50,405 nucleotides of DNA from NCBI GenBank assembly GCA_947384955.1, contig CANDJC010000018.1, positions 1-50,405 of the forward strand. The letters are read 5' to 3'. A program made the translations under genes and the position numbers. The notes under the pieces were generated by a model, which did not search any database, was not told the DNA's origin, and saw only the letters and a program-made list of their open reading frames with translations. Source of the DNA: an uncultured Eubacterium sp. (lineage in GTDB: Bacteria > Bacillota > Clostridia > Lachnospirales > Lachnospiraceae). Of the stretch, positions 27,407-36,144 are shown piece after piece (within the stretch, counting starts at the first letter, position 1; each line of letters begins with the position of its first letter).

Positions 27407-29251
27407 ATGAAAGATTATATGCAGGTACAAGCGAAATTAAACAAATTACGTCTGCTTATGAAGGAAAAACACTTGGATGCTTATCTTGTATTAAGCAGTG
27501 ATTTTCATAATTCTGAATATGTTGGCAGTTATTTTAAATGCCGGGAGTATCTATCGGGTTTTACAGGCTCGGCAGGGAGTGTCATAGTAACACAGTCAGA
27601 AGCCGGTTTATGGACAGACGGGCGGTATTTTTTGCAGGCTGAGCAGGAGCTTTCAGGAAGCGGCATTGTTTTATACCGGATGGGAGAGGAAAATGTTCCA
27701 AAACCAGAAGAATATCTGAAAGAACATTTGGAAGAAGGCGCATGTTTAGGAGTGGATGGAAGAACAATCAGTATCAGTGCCTATCGGAAACTGGAAAAAA
27801 AGCTGAGCAGAAAAAAGATTTCCATCTGTACAAATCTGGATTTGATTGGAGAGCTGTGGTCAGACAGGCCGCAGATGTCCTGTGAGCCGGTATGGGAACT
27901 GGATTTGTGTTATGCCGGGAAAACAAGAGCACAAAAGCTTTGTGAAGTTCGAAAAGAGCTGAAGAAAAAAGGGGCTGACGGTACGGTTATTTCTTCCTTA
28001 GAAGATATAGCATGGACGCTGAATATCCGGGGCAAAGATGCTGCATGCACGCCTGTTGTCTTAAGTTTTTTGATGATAAGCATGGAGGATGCCGTCTGGT
28101 TTGTACAGCGGGGAGCAGTCAGTGAGAAGCTTATAGAAAATCTGAAATCCGACGGAATTACAGTGCAAAATTATCAGGATGTCTATGTTTATTTAGCAGA
28201 CAAACTGCAGACAGAATCGCTGTATCTTGACCCGGAGCATACCAGCTGGTTTTTGTATGAAAATGCCCGGAAAAGTTCGGGAACTATTTTGGAAGACCCG
28301 AATGTCACAATGATGCTAAAGGCCGTTAAAAATGCGGCAGAAATTGAAAATATGCGTAAGGCACATGTGAAAGACGCAGCAGCGTGCATAAAATTTATTT
28401 ACTGGCTGAAAAAGCAGATGCAGCGTAAAGCGGCAGCTGTATCGGAAGAGGAGAAAAAAGCCTGTCAGATAACTGAAATCTCGGCGGCTGAAAAACTGGA
28501 AGAATTCCGGCAGCAGCAGGAACATTATCTGGGAGCGAGCTTTGATACAATTGCCGGATATGCACAGCATGGAGCAATTGTACATTACAGCGCCAGTGCG
28601 GATACAGACGCTGTGTTAGAGCCGCAGAATCTGATTCTGGTCGATTCCGGCGGCCATTATCTGGAGGGGACAACGGATATCACAAGAACCATTGCGTTAG
28701 GACCGCTGACAGAAAAGCAGAAACATCATTATACACTTGTGTTAAAGGGGAATCTCAGACTGGCAGCAGCGAAATTTAAATATGGCTGTGCGGGAATCAA
28801 TCTGGATTATCTTGCAAGAGAAGCAATGTGGAAGGAAGGACTTGATTATAATCACGGTACCGGACATGGAGTAGGTTACTTATTAAGTGTACATGAACCG
28901 CCAAACAGTTTTCGCACGCTTGTGACGGAAAGCCGGTATGAATGCATGAAGCTTGAGGCAGGAATGGTTACATCAGATGAGCCAGGGCTTTATATGACAG
29001 GTGAATACGGGATACGTCTGGAAAACTTAATTTTGTGCAGGGAAGCCGAAAAAAATGAATACGGGAAATTTATGAATTTTGAAACGCTTACGCTTGTTCC
29101 ATTTGAAAGAGAAGCAATTTTAGTACAGGAGCTTGATGAGTGTGAAAGAAAGTGGCTGAACGAATATCATGCGATGGTTTTTGAGAAAGTAAGCGGATGT
29201 CTGGAAGAGGAAGAAAAGAAATGGCTTTCTTTCGTTACGGCACCTCTGTAA
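27407..29251 (+). CDS. Aminopeptidase P family protein (Xaa-Pro aminopeptidase, M24B)
   Basis: A 614-residue three-domain aminopeptidase P, like the eukaryotic cytosolic form and longer than E. coli PepP. Two creatinase-like N-terminal domains (for example YVGSYFKCREYLSGFTGSAG and GLWTDGRYFLQAEQEL) precede the pita-bread catalytic domain. Metal-binding residues are visible: the Asp pair in LVDSGGHYLEGTTDITRT, His in GTGHGVGYLLSVHEPP, and Glu in MVTSDEPGLYMTGEYGIRLEN. It removes N-terminal residues that precede proline from peptides in the cytoplasm. AGAAAGG precedes the start. It is divergent from an XRE regulator and followed by a structured intergenic region. Confidence 0.93.
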   Translation: MKDYMQVQAKLNKLRLLMKEKHLDAYLVLSSDFHNSEYVGSYFKCREYLSGFTGSAGSVIVTQSEAGLWTDGRYFLQAEQELSGSGIVLYRMGEENVPKPEEYLKEHLEEGACLGVDGRTISISAYRKLEKKLSRKKISICTNLDLIGELWSDRPQMSCEPVWELDLCYAGKTRAQKLCEVRKELKKKGADGTVISSLEDIAWTLNIRGKDAACTPVVLSFLMISMEDAVWFVQRGAVSEKLIENLKSDGITVQNYQDVYVYLADKLQTESLYLDPEHTSWFLYENARKSSGTILEDPNVTMMLKAVKNAAEIENMRKAHVKDAAACIKFIYWLKKQMQRKAAAVSEEEKKACQITEISAAEKLEEFRQQQEHYLGASFDTIAGYAQHGAIVHYSASADTDAVLEPQNLILVDSGGHYLEGTTDITRTIALGPLTEKQKHHYTLVLKGNLRLAAAKFKYGCAGINLDYLAREAMWKEGLDYNHGTGHGVGYLLSVHEPPNSFRTLVTESRYECMKLEAGMVTSDEPGLYMTGEYGIRLENLILCREAEKNEYGKFMNFETLTLVPFEREAILVQELDECERKWLNEYHAMVFEKVSGCLEEEEKKWLSFVTAPL

Positions 29252-29728
29252 ATGTGTGCAAGTTATCATGAGAATTTCTGTTTATAATTTTTAGGCTTTT
29301 TTTAGATTGTGTTCACAGATTAGTCACATGAAATGAGTACAATAAAAATGTATTAGCTGACAAGCTGATATAATTTTTCATAACTCAAGCCGCATGAAGT
29401 AAGATTCATGCGGCACTCCCCTATTCAGTGAGCCGGAAGTATCTGTCTGATACTTTGGGACGGTTTATATTCATATCTGTTTTAGACAGTTTCTGTTTAT
29501 ATTCCAAAAGCAATGTGGTGGCAGATTATCTGCTAAATAACGGGTGATACAGCAGCGGATAATCTGTGAAAGTGTCCGGCAGAAGAAAAGATGGTAACAG
29601 GTCAGCCTGTCTGAACTGTTACAGAAGATGTCTTTATGGCTGCACGCTGTCGAAAGAAAGAATTGCAATTTATCCGCAAAATAGTATAATGTGATAGAAG
29701 AAGCATGCACAAAACCAGAAAGGATAAA
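29252..29728 (+). ncRNA. Highly structured intergenic region, candidate unknown RNA or leader
   Basis: This 477-base gap encodes no credible protein but holds consecutive hairpins: 29389-29398 with 29405-29414 (GCCGCATGAA), about 29433-29438 with 29444-29449 (AGTATC), 29521-29529 with 29558-29566 (CAGATTATC), and 29592-29603 with 29609-29620 (GTAACAGGTCAG, one mismatch). A TATAAT lies at 29369-29374 but without a good -35 box. It could be an independent RNA or the leader of gltX. I see no T-box sequence and no riboswitch class that I know. Confidence 0.35.
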
Positions 29729-31384
29729 ATGATGGATAATAATAAATTAGCAGAACTGATTTTTCCAGATGTAACTGGAACAGTAAGCGGGCTGGAAGAA
29801 CGGTTTCCGAAACGGAATCTGAAAGAAGGCGCATATGTAACGAGATTTGCGCCAAGTCCTACCGGATATATGCATATTGGAGGTCTGTACGCAGCCATGA
29901 TTTCAAGCAGGCTTGCACAGCAGACAGGAGGGGTTTTTTATCTGCGCATAGAGGATACGGATAAAAAGCGTGAAATCGAAGGCGGAACAGAAGAAATTAT
30001 CCGCTCTCTTGCAGACTACGGGGTTGCTTTTGATGAAGGACCGTTTCCAGACGGCGAAAAAGGATACGGGCCTTATAAGCAGAGCGAGCGAAGGGATATT
30101 TACAGGATATGTGCAAAAGAATTAATGAAAGCAGGACAGGCATATCCTTGTTTTTGTACAGCAAAGGAGCTGGATGCAATTCGAAAGGAGCAGGAAGAAA
30201 AGAAAGCCGATATTGGCTACTACGGCCGGTACGCTTCCTGCAGAAATCTCTCTTATGAGCAGATAGAAGAAAAAATAAAAGCGGGGGTGCCATTTGTTGT
30301 CCGTTTAAAAGCGCCGGAAAATGCAGACGGTCATGTGACCTATTCAGACCCTATCCGCGGCAGTATTCAAATGCCGGAAAACAGAATGGACCTGGTTTTA
30401 CTGAAATCAGACGGCATTCCGACCTATCATTTTGCACATGTTGTGGATGACCATTTTATGCGCACGAATCTTGTAGTACGCGGCGATGAGTGGATGGCGT
30501 CTTATCCGCTTCATAAGCAGATGTTTGATATGTGTGGTTTTAAACAGCCGGAATATCTACATATTTCTCCGATTATGAAAATGGATGGAGCAGCGAAACG
30601 CAAACTGAGCAAAAGAAAAGACCCGGAAGCAGCGGCAGAATTTTACTTAGAGCAGGGCTTTCCGCCTGAAAGCGTTATGGAATATCTGCTTACCATTGCA
30701 AATTCCAATTATGAAGAATGGCATATGAAAAATCCGCAGAAGCCGGCAGGTGAGTTTCAGCTTTCCTTAAATAAAATGCCATCCAGCGGCGCGCTGTTTG
30801 ATATGGTGAAGCTGACAGATGTAAGCAGAGAAGTGATAGCAGGATTTACCGTAGATGAATGCGAGCGCAAGATTTTAGAGTGGGCCAAAAAGCATGAGCC
30901 TGATTTGTATCTTTTTGCCGGAAAAAACAGCGGACAGTTCAGGGAAACCATTGGCCTTTGGAAAATGTCAGGAAAAAAAGTACGCAAGGATGTGGCAAAA
31001 TGGAGCGAATTGATGCAGATGTTTGATTATCTGTATATGCCGCAGGAAAAGTTTCAAAAGACAGTTTCCTATGAGATGGATGAAAAGTATACAAAAGACC
31101 AGCTGAGGGAAGCTGTGCTTGCATATCAAAAAGATTTGTTTCTAAATTCAGATGAGTGGTTTGAACAGATGAAAGCTTTAGGGGAGCAGATGGGTTACTG
31201 CCCGAATATGAAAGAATATAAGAAAAATCCGCAGTCCTATAAAGGCTCCATTTCTGATTTATGTTCCATGATACGGATAGCTGTAACGGGGCATAAAAAT
31301 TCACCGGATTTGCATACCATTATGAAAGTGCTGGGTGAAGAAACGGTTCAGCAGCGTCTGAATGATTTTCTTGCCAGGATATAG
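29729..31384 (+). CDS. gltX: Glutamyl-tRNA synthetase
   Basis: A class I aminoacyl-tRNA synthetase of 551 residues from ATG 29729 (a second ATG follows at 29732); AGAAAGG lies at 29717-29723. The catalytic HIGH motif is MHIGG with His49 inside RFAPSPTGYMHIGG, and the KMSKS loop is KLSKRKD. LRIEDTD, RGDEWMASYPLHK and the C-terminal helical anticodon-binding part match the family. It charges tRNA-Glu with glutamate and is essential unless duplicated. It overlaps nothing, but dus starts 4 bases later, so the two are translationally linked. The G-rich plus strand here contrasts with the left block. Confidence 0.92.
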   Translation: MMDNNKLAELIFPDVTGTVSGLEERFPKRNLKEGAYVTRFAPSPTGYMHIGGLYAAMISSRLAQQTGGVFYLRIEDTDKKREIEGGTEEIIRSLADYGVAFDEGPFPDGEKGYGPYKQSERRDIYRICAKELMKAGQAYPCFCTAKELDAIRKEQEEKKADIGYYGRYASCRNLSYEQIEEKIKAGVPFVVRLKAPENADGHVTYSDPIRGSIQMPENRMDLVLLKSDGIPTYHFAHVVDDHFMRTNLVVRGDEWMASYPLHKQMFDMCGFKQPEYLHISPIMKMDGAAKRKLSKRKDPEAAAEFYLEQGFPPESVMEYLLTIANSNYEEWHMKNPQKPAGEFQLSLNKMPSSGALFDMVKLTDVSREVIAGFTVDECERKILEWAKKHEPDLYLFAGKNSGQFRETIGLWKMSGKKVRKDVAKWSELMQMFDYLYMPQEKFQKTVSYEMDEKYTKDQLREAVLAYQKDLFLNSDEWFEQMKALGEQMGYCPNMKEYKKNPQSYKGSISDLCSMIRIAVTGHKNSPDLHTIMKVLGEETVQQRLNDFLARI

Positions 31385-31388
31385 GGCT

Positions 31389-32426
31389 ATGAAATATTAT
31401 TTTGCTCCGCTTGAAGGAATTACAGGGTATATTTACAGACGAGCGCATCATTCCTTTTATCCGGGGCTGGACCGGTATTATGCGCCGTTTATCGTGCCGA
31501 AAGAGAAAAAATATCTGAACACGAAGGAACGTAATGATTTGCTGCCGGCAAATAATGAAGGGATGACGGTTATTCCGCAGATTATGACAAACCAGCCGGA
31601 AGAATTCTTAAGGATTGCACAAGTGCTTGCCAGGGATTATGGCTATCAGGAAATTAATCTGAATCTGGGCTGTCCGTCTAAAACGGTCGTGTCTAAAAAG
31701 CGCGGGTCTGGATTTCTTTCAGAACCAAAGCAGCTGGAAGCATTTCTGATACAGGTATGTAAGGAACTGGAAAAATCCGGCATGAAGCTGTCTGTAAAAA
31801 CAAGGATAGGAGTAGAAAAACCAGAGGAATTTGACACGCTTTTGAAAATTTATCAGTCAGTTCCTTTATCGGAGTTAATTATACATCCGCGTGTGCAAAA
31901 AGATTTTTATAAAAACAGGCCGGATATCAGAGCTTTTCGAATGGCATACGAGTCATATCCGGCTGCAGGATGGGAGCTTTGCTATAATGGGGATGTGTCT
32001 GACTGTGCAGATGCAGAAAGACTTTTGACAGAATTTAGCGGAATTTCCGCAGTCATGATTGGAAGAGGCCTTTTGACCAATCCGATGCTGGTACATGAAA
32101 TAAAAGCAAAGGAAAGCGGCGGGACTTTGAATAGGCGGTTTGCGGATGATGATGCAGAAAAAGCGGAGAGGAAACGCCGGTATCATTTTTACCGTTTTCT
32201 GCAGGAAGAGTATGCAGCGGTATTATATGGTGAGAAAAATATTCTATTTAAAATGAAAGAGCTGTGGTCTTATATGAGCCAGGATTTTACGGAGCCGCAG
32301 AAGTATTGGAAAAAAATGAAAAAAGCGCAGAAGCTGGCAGATTTTGACGCAGCTGTTTTTTCGCTGTGTAATGAACAAAAACTGCTTCCAGACAGGGAAC
32401 TGGTGCATAATATAAGAAAGGGGTGA
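31389..32426 (+). CDS. tRNA-dihydrouridine synthase
   Basis: A 345-residue FMN enzyme that reduces uridines in the D-loop of tRNA. Landmarks are YYFAPLEGITGYIYRRA at the N-terminus, the catalytic cysteine block INLNLGCPSKTV followed by GSGFL, KTRIGV, the FMN and RNA-binding IIHPRVQKDFYKNRPD, CYNGDV and AVMIGRGLL. I chose the ATG at 31389, which keeps the conserved N-terminus; an upstream in-frame start at 31362 lies inside gltX. Which Dus subfamily (A, B or C) it belongs to cannot be settled by eye. Linkage with gltX suggests a tRNA-maturation operon. Confidence 0.9.
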   Translation: MKYYFAPLEGITGYIYRRAHHSFYPGLDRYYAPFIVPKEKKYLNTKERNDLLPANNEGMTVIPQIMTNQPEEFLRIAQVLARDYGYQEINLNLGCPSKTVVSKKRGSGFLSEPKQLEAFLIQVCKELEKSGMKLSVKTRIGVEKPEEFDTLLKIYQSVPLSELIIHPRVQKDFYKNRPDIRAFRMAYESYPAAGWELCYNGDVSDCADAERLLTEFSGISAVMIGRGLLTNPMLVHEIKAKESGGTLNRRFADDDAEKAERKRRYHFYRFLQEEYAAVLYGEKNILFKMKELWSYMSQDFTEPQKYWKKMKKAQKLADFDAAVFSLCNEQKLLPDRELVHNIRKG

Positions 32427-32432
32427 GCGGTC

Positions 32433-33494
32433 ATAAAGCAGCTGAAGGCTTTTTTAAAGAGAAAAAATATACAGATATCTGCAAAAAGATATGGAATTGA
32501 CGCACTTGGCGCAATGGCACAGGGCTTGTTTGCCTCGCTTTTAATCGGCACGATTTTTTCAGCGTCCGGTCAGCAGCTCGGCATCCCGATACTGGAAACA
32601 GCCGGCAGTTATGCAAAAGCGGCTTCCGGTGCTGCTATGGCTGCGTCGATTGGCCTGGCTCTGCAGTGTCCGCCTCTTGTACTGTTCTCGCTTCTGGCAG
32701 TTGGGACGGCAGCCAGTGAGGCGGGCGGGGCAGGCGGGCCGCTGGCCGTGCTGCTTGTATCGATAGCGGCGTCAGAATTTGGAAAAGCGGTATCGAAAGA
32801 AACAAAAGCGGATATTCTTGTAACACCGTTTGTAACAATATGCACAGGAACGGTATTATCTGTATGGCTGGCACCTTCTATCGGTGCGGCTGTAGGTACA
32901 GTCGGTGCAGCGATTATGTGGGCAACAAGACTGCAGCCTTTTTTTATGGGAATGGCGGTTTCTGTAATCGCAGGGATTGCGCTGACACTGCCGGTCAGCA
33001 GTGCGGCGATTTGTGCGGCATTAGGGCTGACAGGGCTTGCAGGAGGAGCGGCGCTTGCGGGATGCTGTGCGCAGATGGTTGGATTTGCAGTAATCAGTTT
33101 CCGGGAAAACAGATGGGGAGGGCTGATTGCACAGGGAATCGGAACGAGTATGCTTCAGATGGGCAATATTATGAAAAATCCCAGAATCTGGCTTCCGGCT
33201 CTTTTTTCGTCTGCAATAACCGGACCGCTGGCGGCCTGTGTATTTAAAATGGAAATGAATGGGGAGGCAGTTGCAGCAGGCATGGGAACCTGCGGGTTTG
33301 TCGGGCAGATTGGCCTGTATACAGGATGGATGAATGATATTGCAAAAGGAACAAAAGCGGCAGTAACGGCATCAGACTGGACGGGAATGCTGCTTATCTG
33401 TTTTTTGCTTCCAGGCATTCTGTCCTGGCTGTTTGGAACCTTTTTTCGAAAAATCGGGTGGATTCAGGAAAATGATTTAAAACTGGAACTGTAA
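32433..33494 (+). CDS. PTS EIIC-like membrane protein, apparent non-standard ATA start
   Basis: A polytopic protein with about ten membrane segments that matches the PTS_EIIC_2 family of IIC-type permeases (RYGIDALGAMAQGLFASLLIGTI at the start, AASEAGGAGGPLAVLL, SSAITGPLAACVFKM). No IIA or IIB gene is nearby, as is usual for this family. The first standard start in frame, ATG 32514, lies within the first membrane helix. Twenty-seven residues of family-like sequence (KQLKAFLKRKNIQISAKRYG) precede it, back to an ATA codon at 32433 placed 7 bases after AAAGGGGTG. I therefore annotate 32433 as the likely start; if ATA does not initiate, the protein may be truncated or poorly made. Confidence 0.75.
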   Translation: MKQLKAFLKRKNIQISAKRYGIDALGAMAQGLFASLLIGTIFSASGQQLGIPILETAGSYAKAASGAAMAASIGLALQCPPLVLFSLLAVGTAASEAGGAGGPLAVLLVSIAASEFGKAVSKETKADILVTPFVTICTGTVLSVWLAPSIGAAVGTVGAAIMWATRLQPFFMGMAVSVIAGIALTLPVSSAAICAALGLTGLAGGAALAGCCAQMVGFAVISFRENRWGGLIAQGIGTSMLQMGNIMKNPRIWLPALFSSAITGPLAACVFKMEMNGEAVAAGMGTCGFVGQIGLYTGWMNDIAKGTKAAVTASDWTGMLLICFLLPGILSWLFGTFFRKIGWIQENDLKLEL

Positions 33495-33502
33495 AGGAAA
33501 TA

Positions 33503-34420
33503 ATGATTATGGATTTGAAATGCGAACCGGATATTACTGAACAGATTGTCATGAAAGTGTCAAGAACCAGTATTTTTGCAAATATACTGCTGTCGCTGTT
33601 TAAATTTGCAGCCGGTCTTGCCGCTTCTTCCGGGGCAATGATTTCGGATGCAGTGCATTCGGCTTCTGATGTATTCAGCACACTGATTGTAATGGCCGGT
33701 GTGAAAATGTCACGCAAGGAAGCAGATAAGGAACATCCGTATGGACATGAGCGCATGGAATGCGTAGCTGCAATTCTGTTAGCAGCAGTGCTGTTTTTAA
33801 CAGGTGCCGGAATCGGCTATAACGGAATGATAAAAGTTGCGGCTGGCAGTTATGAAAAACTGGCGGTTCCCGGCGCTTTCGCGTTAGCTGCTGCCGCTGT
33901 ATCAATTGCGGTTAAGGAATGGATGTTCTGGTATACCAGATATTATGCGAAAAAGGCAGACTGCGGAGCACTGATGGCAGATGCATGGCATCATCGTTCG
34001 GACGCTCTGTCTTCGATAGGTTCTTTTGCCGGTATATTTGGAGCAAGACTGGGATTTCCGGTGATGGACCCGCTGGCAAGCGTGATTATCTGCGTGTTTA
34101 TTGTTAAAGCTGCGTATGATATTTTTAAGGATGCAGTAGATAAAATGATAGACAAGGCATGTGATGACAGCATGATTGAGCAGCTGAAAAAAACGGTGCT
34201 CGGTCAAAAGGGTGTCATTCGCATTGACGAGATGATTACAAGAGAATTTGGGAACAGGATTTATGTAGATGTGGAAATTGCAGCAGACGGGTCAAAGACA
34301 TTATATGAAACGCATGCAATTGCGGAAGCTGTTCACGACCGGATTGAGCTGGAGTTTCCAAATGTCAAGCATATTATGGTACATGTGAATCCTGATAAAG
34401 AAAAAAAGAATAACGGATAA
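33503..34420 (+). CDS. Cation diffusion facilitator (CDF) metal transporter
   Basis: A 305-residue CDF transporter with six membrane segments and a cytoplasmic C-terminal domain. The metal site is visible: SDAVHSASD in the second helix and MADAWHHRSDALSS in the fifth, the Asp/His-x3-Asp pattern of the family, plus HPYGHERME in the loop. The C-terminal domain (VIRIDEMITREFGNRIYVDVEI, then HIMVHVNPD) ends in histidine-containing strands. It exports divalent cations such as zinc, manganese or iron in exchange for protons. Two ATG codons (33503, 33509) share one AAAGGA site. It is 8 bases behind the PTS-like gene, so probably in one operon. Confidence 0.92.
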   Translation: MIMDLKCEPDITEQIVMKVSRTSIFANILLSLFKFAAGLAASSGAMISDAVHSASDVFSTLIVMAGVKMSRKEADKEHPYGHERMECVAAILLAAVLFLTGAGIGYNGMIKVAAGSYEKLAVPGAFALAAAAVSIAVKEWMFWYTRYYAKKADCGALMADAWHHRSDALSSIGSFAGIFGARLGFPVMDPLASVIICVFIVKAAYDIFKDAVDKMIDKACDDSMIEQLKKTVLGQKGVIRIDEMITREFGNRIYVDVEIAADGSKTLYETHAIAEAVHDRIELEFPNVKHIMVHVNPDKEKKNNG

Positions 34421-34436
34421 AGACGGAAAGGGAAAA

Positions 34437-35033
34437 ATGGATAAGGAACGTTTAGACAGACAGTTTGCATTTGCCAGGGAAATAGACAAAGAAAAGAAAA
34501 TCAGCCGCCAGACGTATCTTTCAGATGCGTCCCGCAGAGAAACAGACGCGGAGCATGCCTGGCATGCGGCGGTGATGGCAGTTTTGTTAAATGAATATGC
34601 GAATGAAAAGATTGATGTGCTCAAAACCGTGTCAATGCTTTTAATCCATGATATTGTAGAAATTGATGCCGGAGATACGTATGCATATGATGAAGAAGGA
34701 AAAAAGACACAGCGCCAGAGAGAAGAGCGCGCAGCACAGCGGATTTACGGCATGCTTCCCAAAGACCAGGAACAAAAGCTGCGTGACTTATGGGAAGAAT
34801 TTGAAGAGGCAAAGACGCCGGAAGCGAAGTTTGCAAGAGCAATGGATCATATTCAGCCAGTCATGCTGAATGCAGCTGCAGACGGCAGATCCTGGGAAGA
34901 ACATCAAGTAACGCTGACACAGATTTTAGGCAGAAATAAAACTACAAAAGATGGCTCAAAAATATTGTGGGATTATGCAAGGGAAAACTGGATTGACAGA
35001 AATGTTGAAAATGGAAAAATACGGCCGGAATAG
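34437..35033 (+). CDS. HD-domain phosphohydrolase (YfbR/HDDC2-like)
   Basis: A 198-residue HD-superfamily protein. The metal ligands are His40 (DAEHAWHAAV), His71-Asp72 (LLIHDIVEIDAGDT) and a later Asp in FARAMDHIQPVML. This pattern and length fit the HDDC2/YfbR group of 5'-deoxynucleotidases, which dephosphorylate dNMPs. The exact substrate is inference. GGAAAGGG precedes the start 16 bases after the CDF gene. The stop codon lies 22 bases before the preferred hydE start, or within hydE if an earlier start is used. Confidence 0.85.
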   Translation: MDKERLDRQFAFAREIDKEKKISRQTYLSDASRRETDAEHAWHAAVMAVLLNEYANEKIDVLKTVSMLLIHDIVEIDAGDTYAYDEEGKKTQRQREERAAQRIYGMLPKDQEQKLRDLWEEFEEAKTPEAKFARAMDHIQPVMLNAAADGRSWEEHQVTLTQILGRNKTTKDGSKILWDYARENWIDRNVENGKIRPE

Positions 35034-35055
35034 TTATCATACAGGCAAAAAAGAA

Positions 35056-36144
35056 ATGGAAGGGCAGCTGTCAGAGCAAAAGGCGCTTGTAGATAAATTA
35101 CGAAAAGAACAGACGCTTTGCGATGCAGAATTAAAACAGCTGCTGGCTGTACACGAGCAGCCGGTTTTGGATTATTTGTATCTGAATGCCAGACAGGTAC
35201 AGCAGCTGCATTATGGAAATAAGGTTTATGTGCGCGGTCTGATTGAATTTACAAACTACTGCCGTAATAACTGCTATTACTGCGGCATACGCAGAGAGAA
35301 TAAAAATCTGCAGCGTTACCGGCTCAGTGATGAGCAGATTCTTAGCTGTGCGAAAGAAGGCTACAGCCTGGGATTTCGTACATTTGTGCTTCAGGGCGGC
35401 GAAGATGCGGCATACACAAAAGAAAAGTTAGGGAATATTATCCGCCAGCTGAAAGAGCAGTTTCCAGACTGTGCGGTCACGCTTTCTTTTGGCGAGCAGG
35501 ATTTTGAAACATATCAGTTCTGGCATGACTGCGGCGCGGACCGGTATCTGCTTCGGCACGAAACTGCCTGCCAGGCTCATTACCGTATGCTGCATCCGGC
35601 AGAAATGAGTCTTTCTAACCGTAAAAACTGTTTAAGCCAGTTAAAAGAGATTGGATATCAGACGGGTTCAGGATTTATGATCGGCTCTCCCGGGCAGACA
35701 CTGGACAATCTGATTGAAGATTTACGGTATCTTAAAAAGCTGCGCCCGCATATGGCAGGGATTGGTCCGTTTCTTCCGCAGCATGATACGCCGTTTGCAA
35801 AAGAAGCGGCCGGAACATTAGAGATGACCCTGAAATTATTAGCGGTGCTGCGTCTGCTGTTTCCTAAAATTCTGCTTCCGGCAACAACTGCGCTTGGCTC
35901 GATACACCCCAAAGGGCGTGAGATGGGAATATTAGCAGGAGCGAATGTAATTATGCCAAATCTGTCACCGGCGGATGTGCGCGAAAAATATATGCTTTAT
36001 GACCATAAAGCTGTGACAGGCGATGAATCAGCACAAAATATTAAAAAACTGGCAGTGCATATACAGGAGACTGGGTATGAGCTGTGCTATGAGCGGGGTG
36101 ACAGTCTTATGACAGATACACAATCAGGAGATGATAATGCCTAA
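35056..36144 (+). CDS. hydE: [FeFe] hydrogenase H-cluster radical SAM maturase HydE
   Basis: A 362-residue radical SAM enzyme with the cluster motif Cys69-x3-Cys73-x2-Cys76 (YCRNNCYYCGIRREN). HydE-type features follow: FVLQGGEDAAYTKEKL, RYLLRHETACQAHYRMLHP, GSGFMIGSPGQTLDNLI, GPFLPQHDTPFA and LPATTALGSIHP. HydE works with HydF and HydG to build the di-iron part of the hydrogenase cluster, which shows that the organism probably makes H2. HydF and HydG are not in this window. The start is uncertain because no strong ribosome site is seen; ATG 35011 or 35002, overlapping the HD gene, are alternatives. It overlaps the next gene by 8 bases. Confidence 0.9.
   Translation: MEGQLSEQKALVDKLRKEQTLCDAELKQLLAVHEQPVLDYLYLNARQVQQLHYGNKVYVRGLIEFTNYCRNNCYYCGIRRENKNLQRYRLSDEQILSCAKEGYSLGFRTFVLQGGEDAAYTKEKLGNIIRQLKEQFPDCAVTLSFGEQDFETYQFWHDCGADRYLLRHETACQAHYRMLHPAEMSLSNRKNCLSQLKEIGYQTGSGFMIGSPGQTLDNLIEDLRYLKKLRPHMAGIGPFLPQHDTPFAKEAAGTLEMTLKLLAVLRLLFPKILLPATTALGSIHPKGREMGILAGANVIMPNLSPADVREKYMLYDHKAVTGDESAQNIKKLAVHIQETGYELCYERGDSLMTDTQSGDDNA

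Noticed and set aside
29252-29728. T-box leader for gltX
   Set aside because: No T-box consensus (GGGTGGTACCGCG-like) or antiterminator pair was found in the gap.
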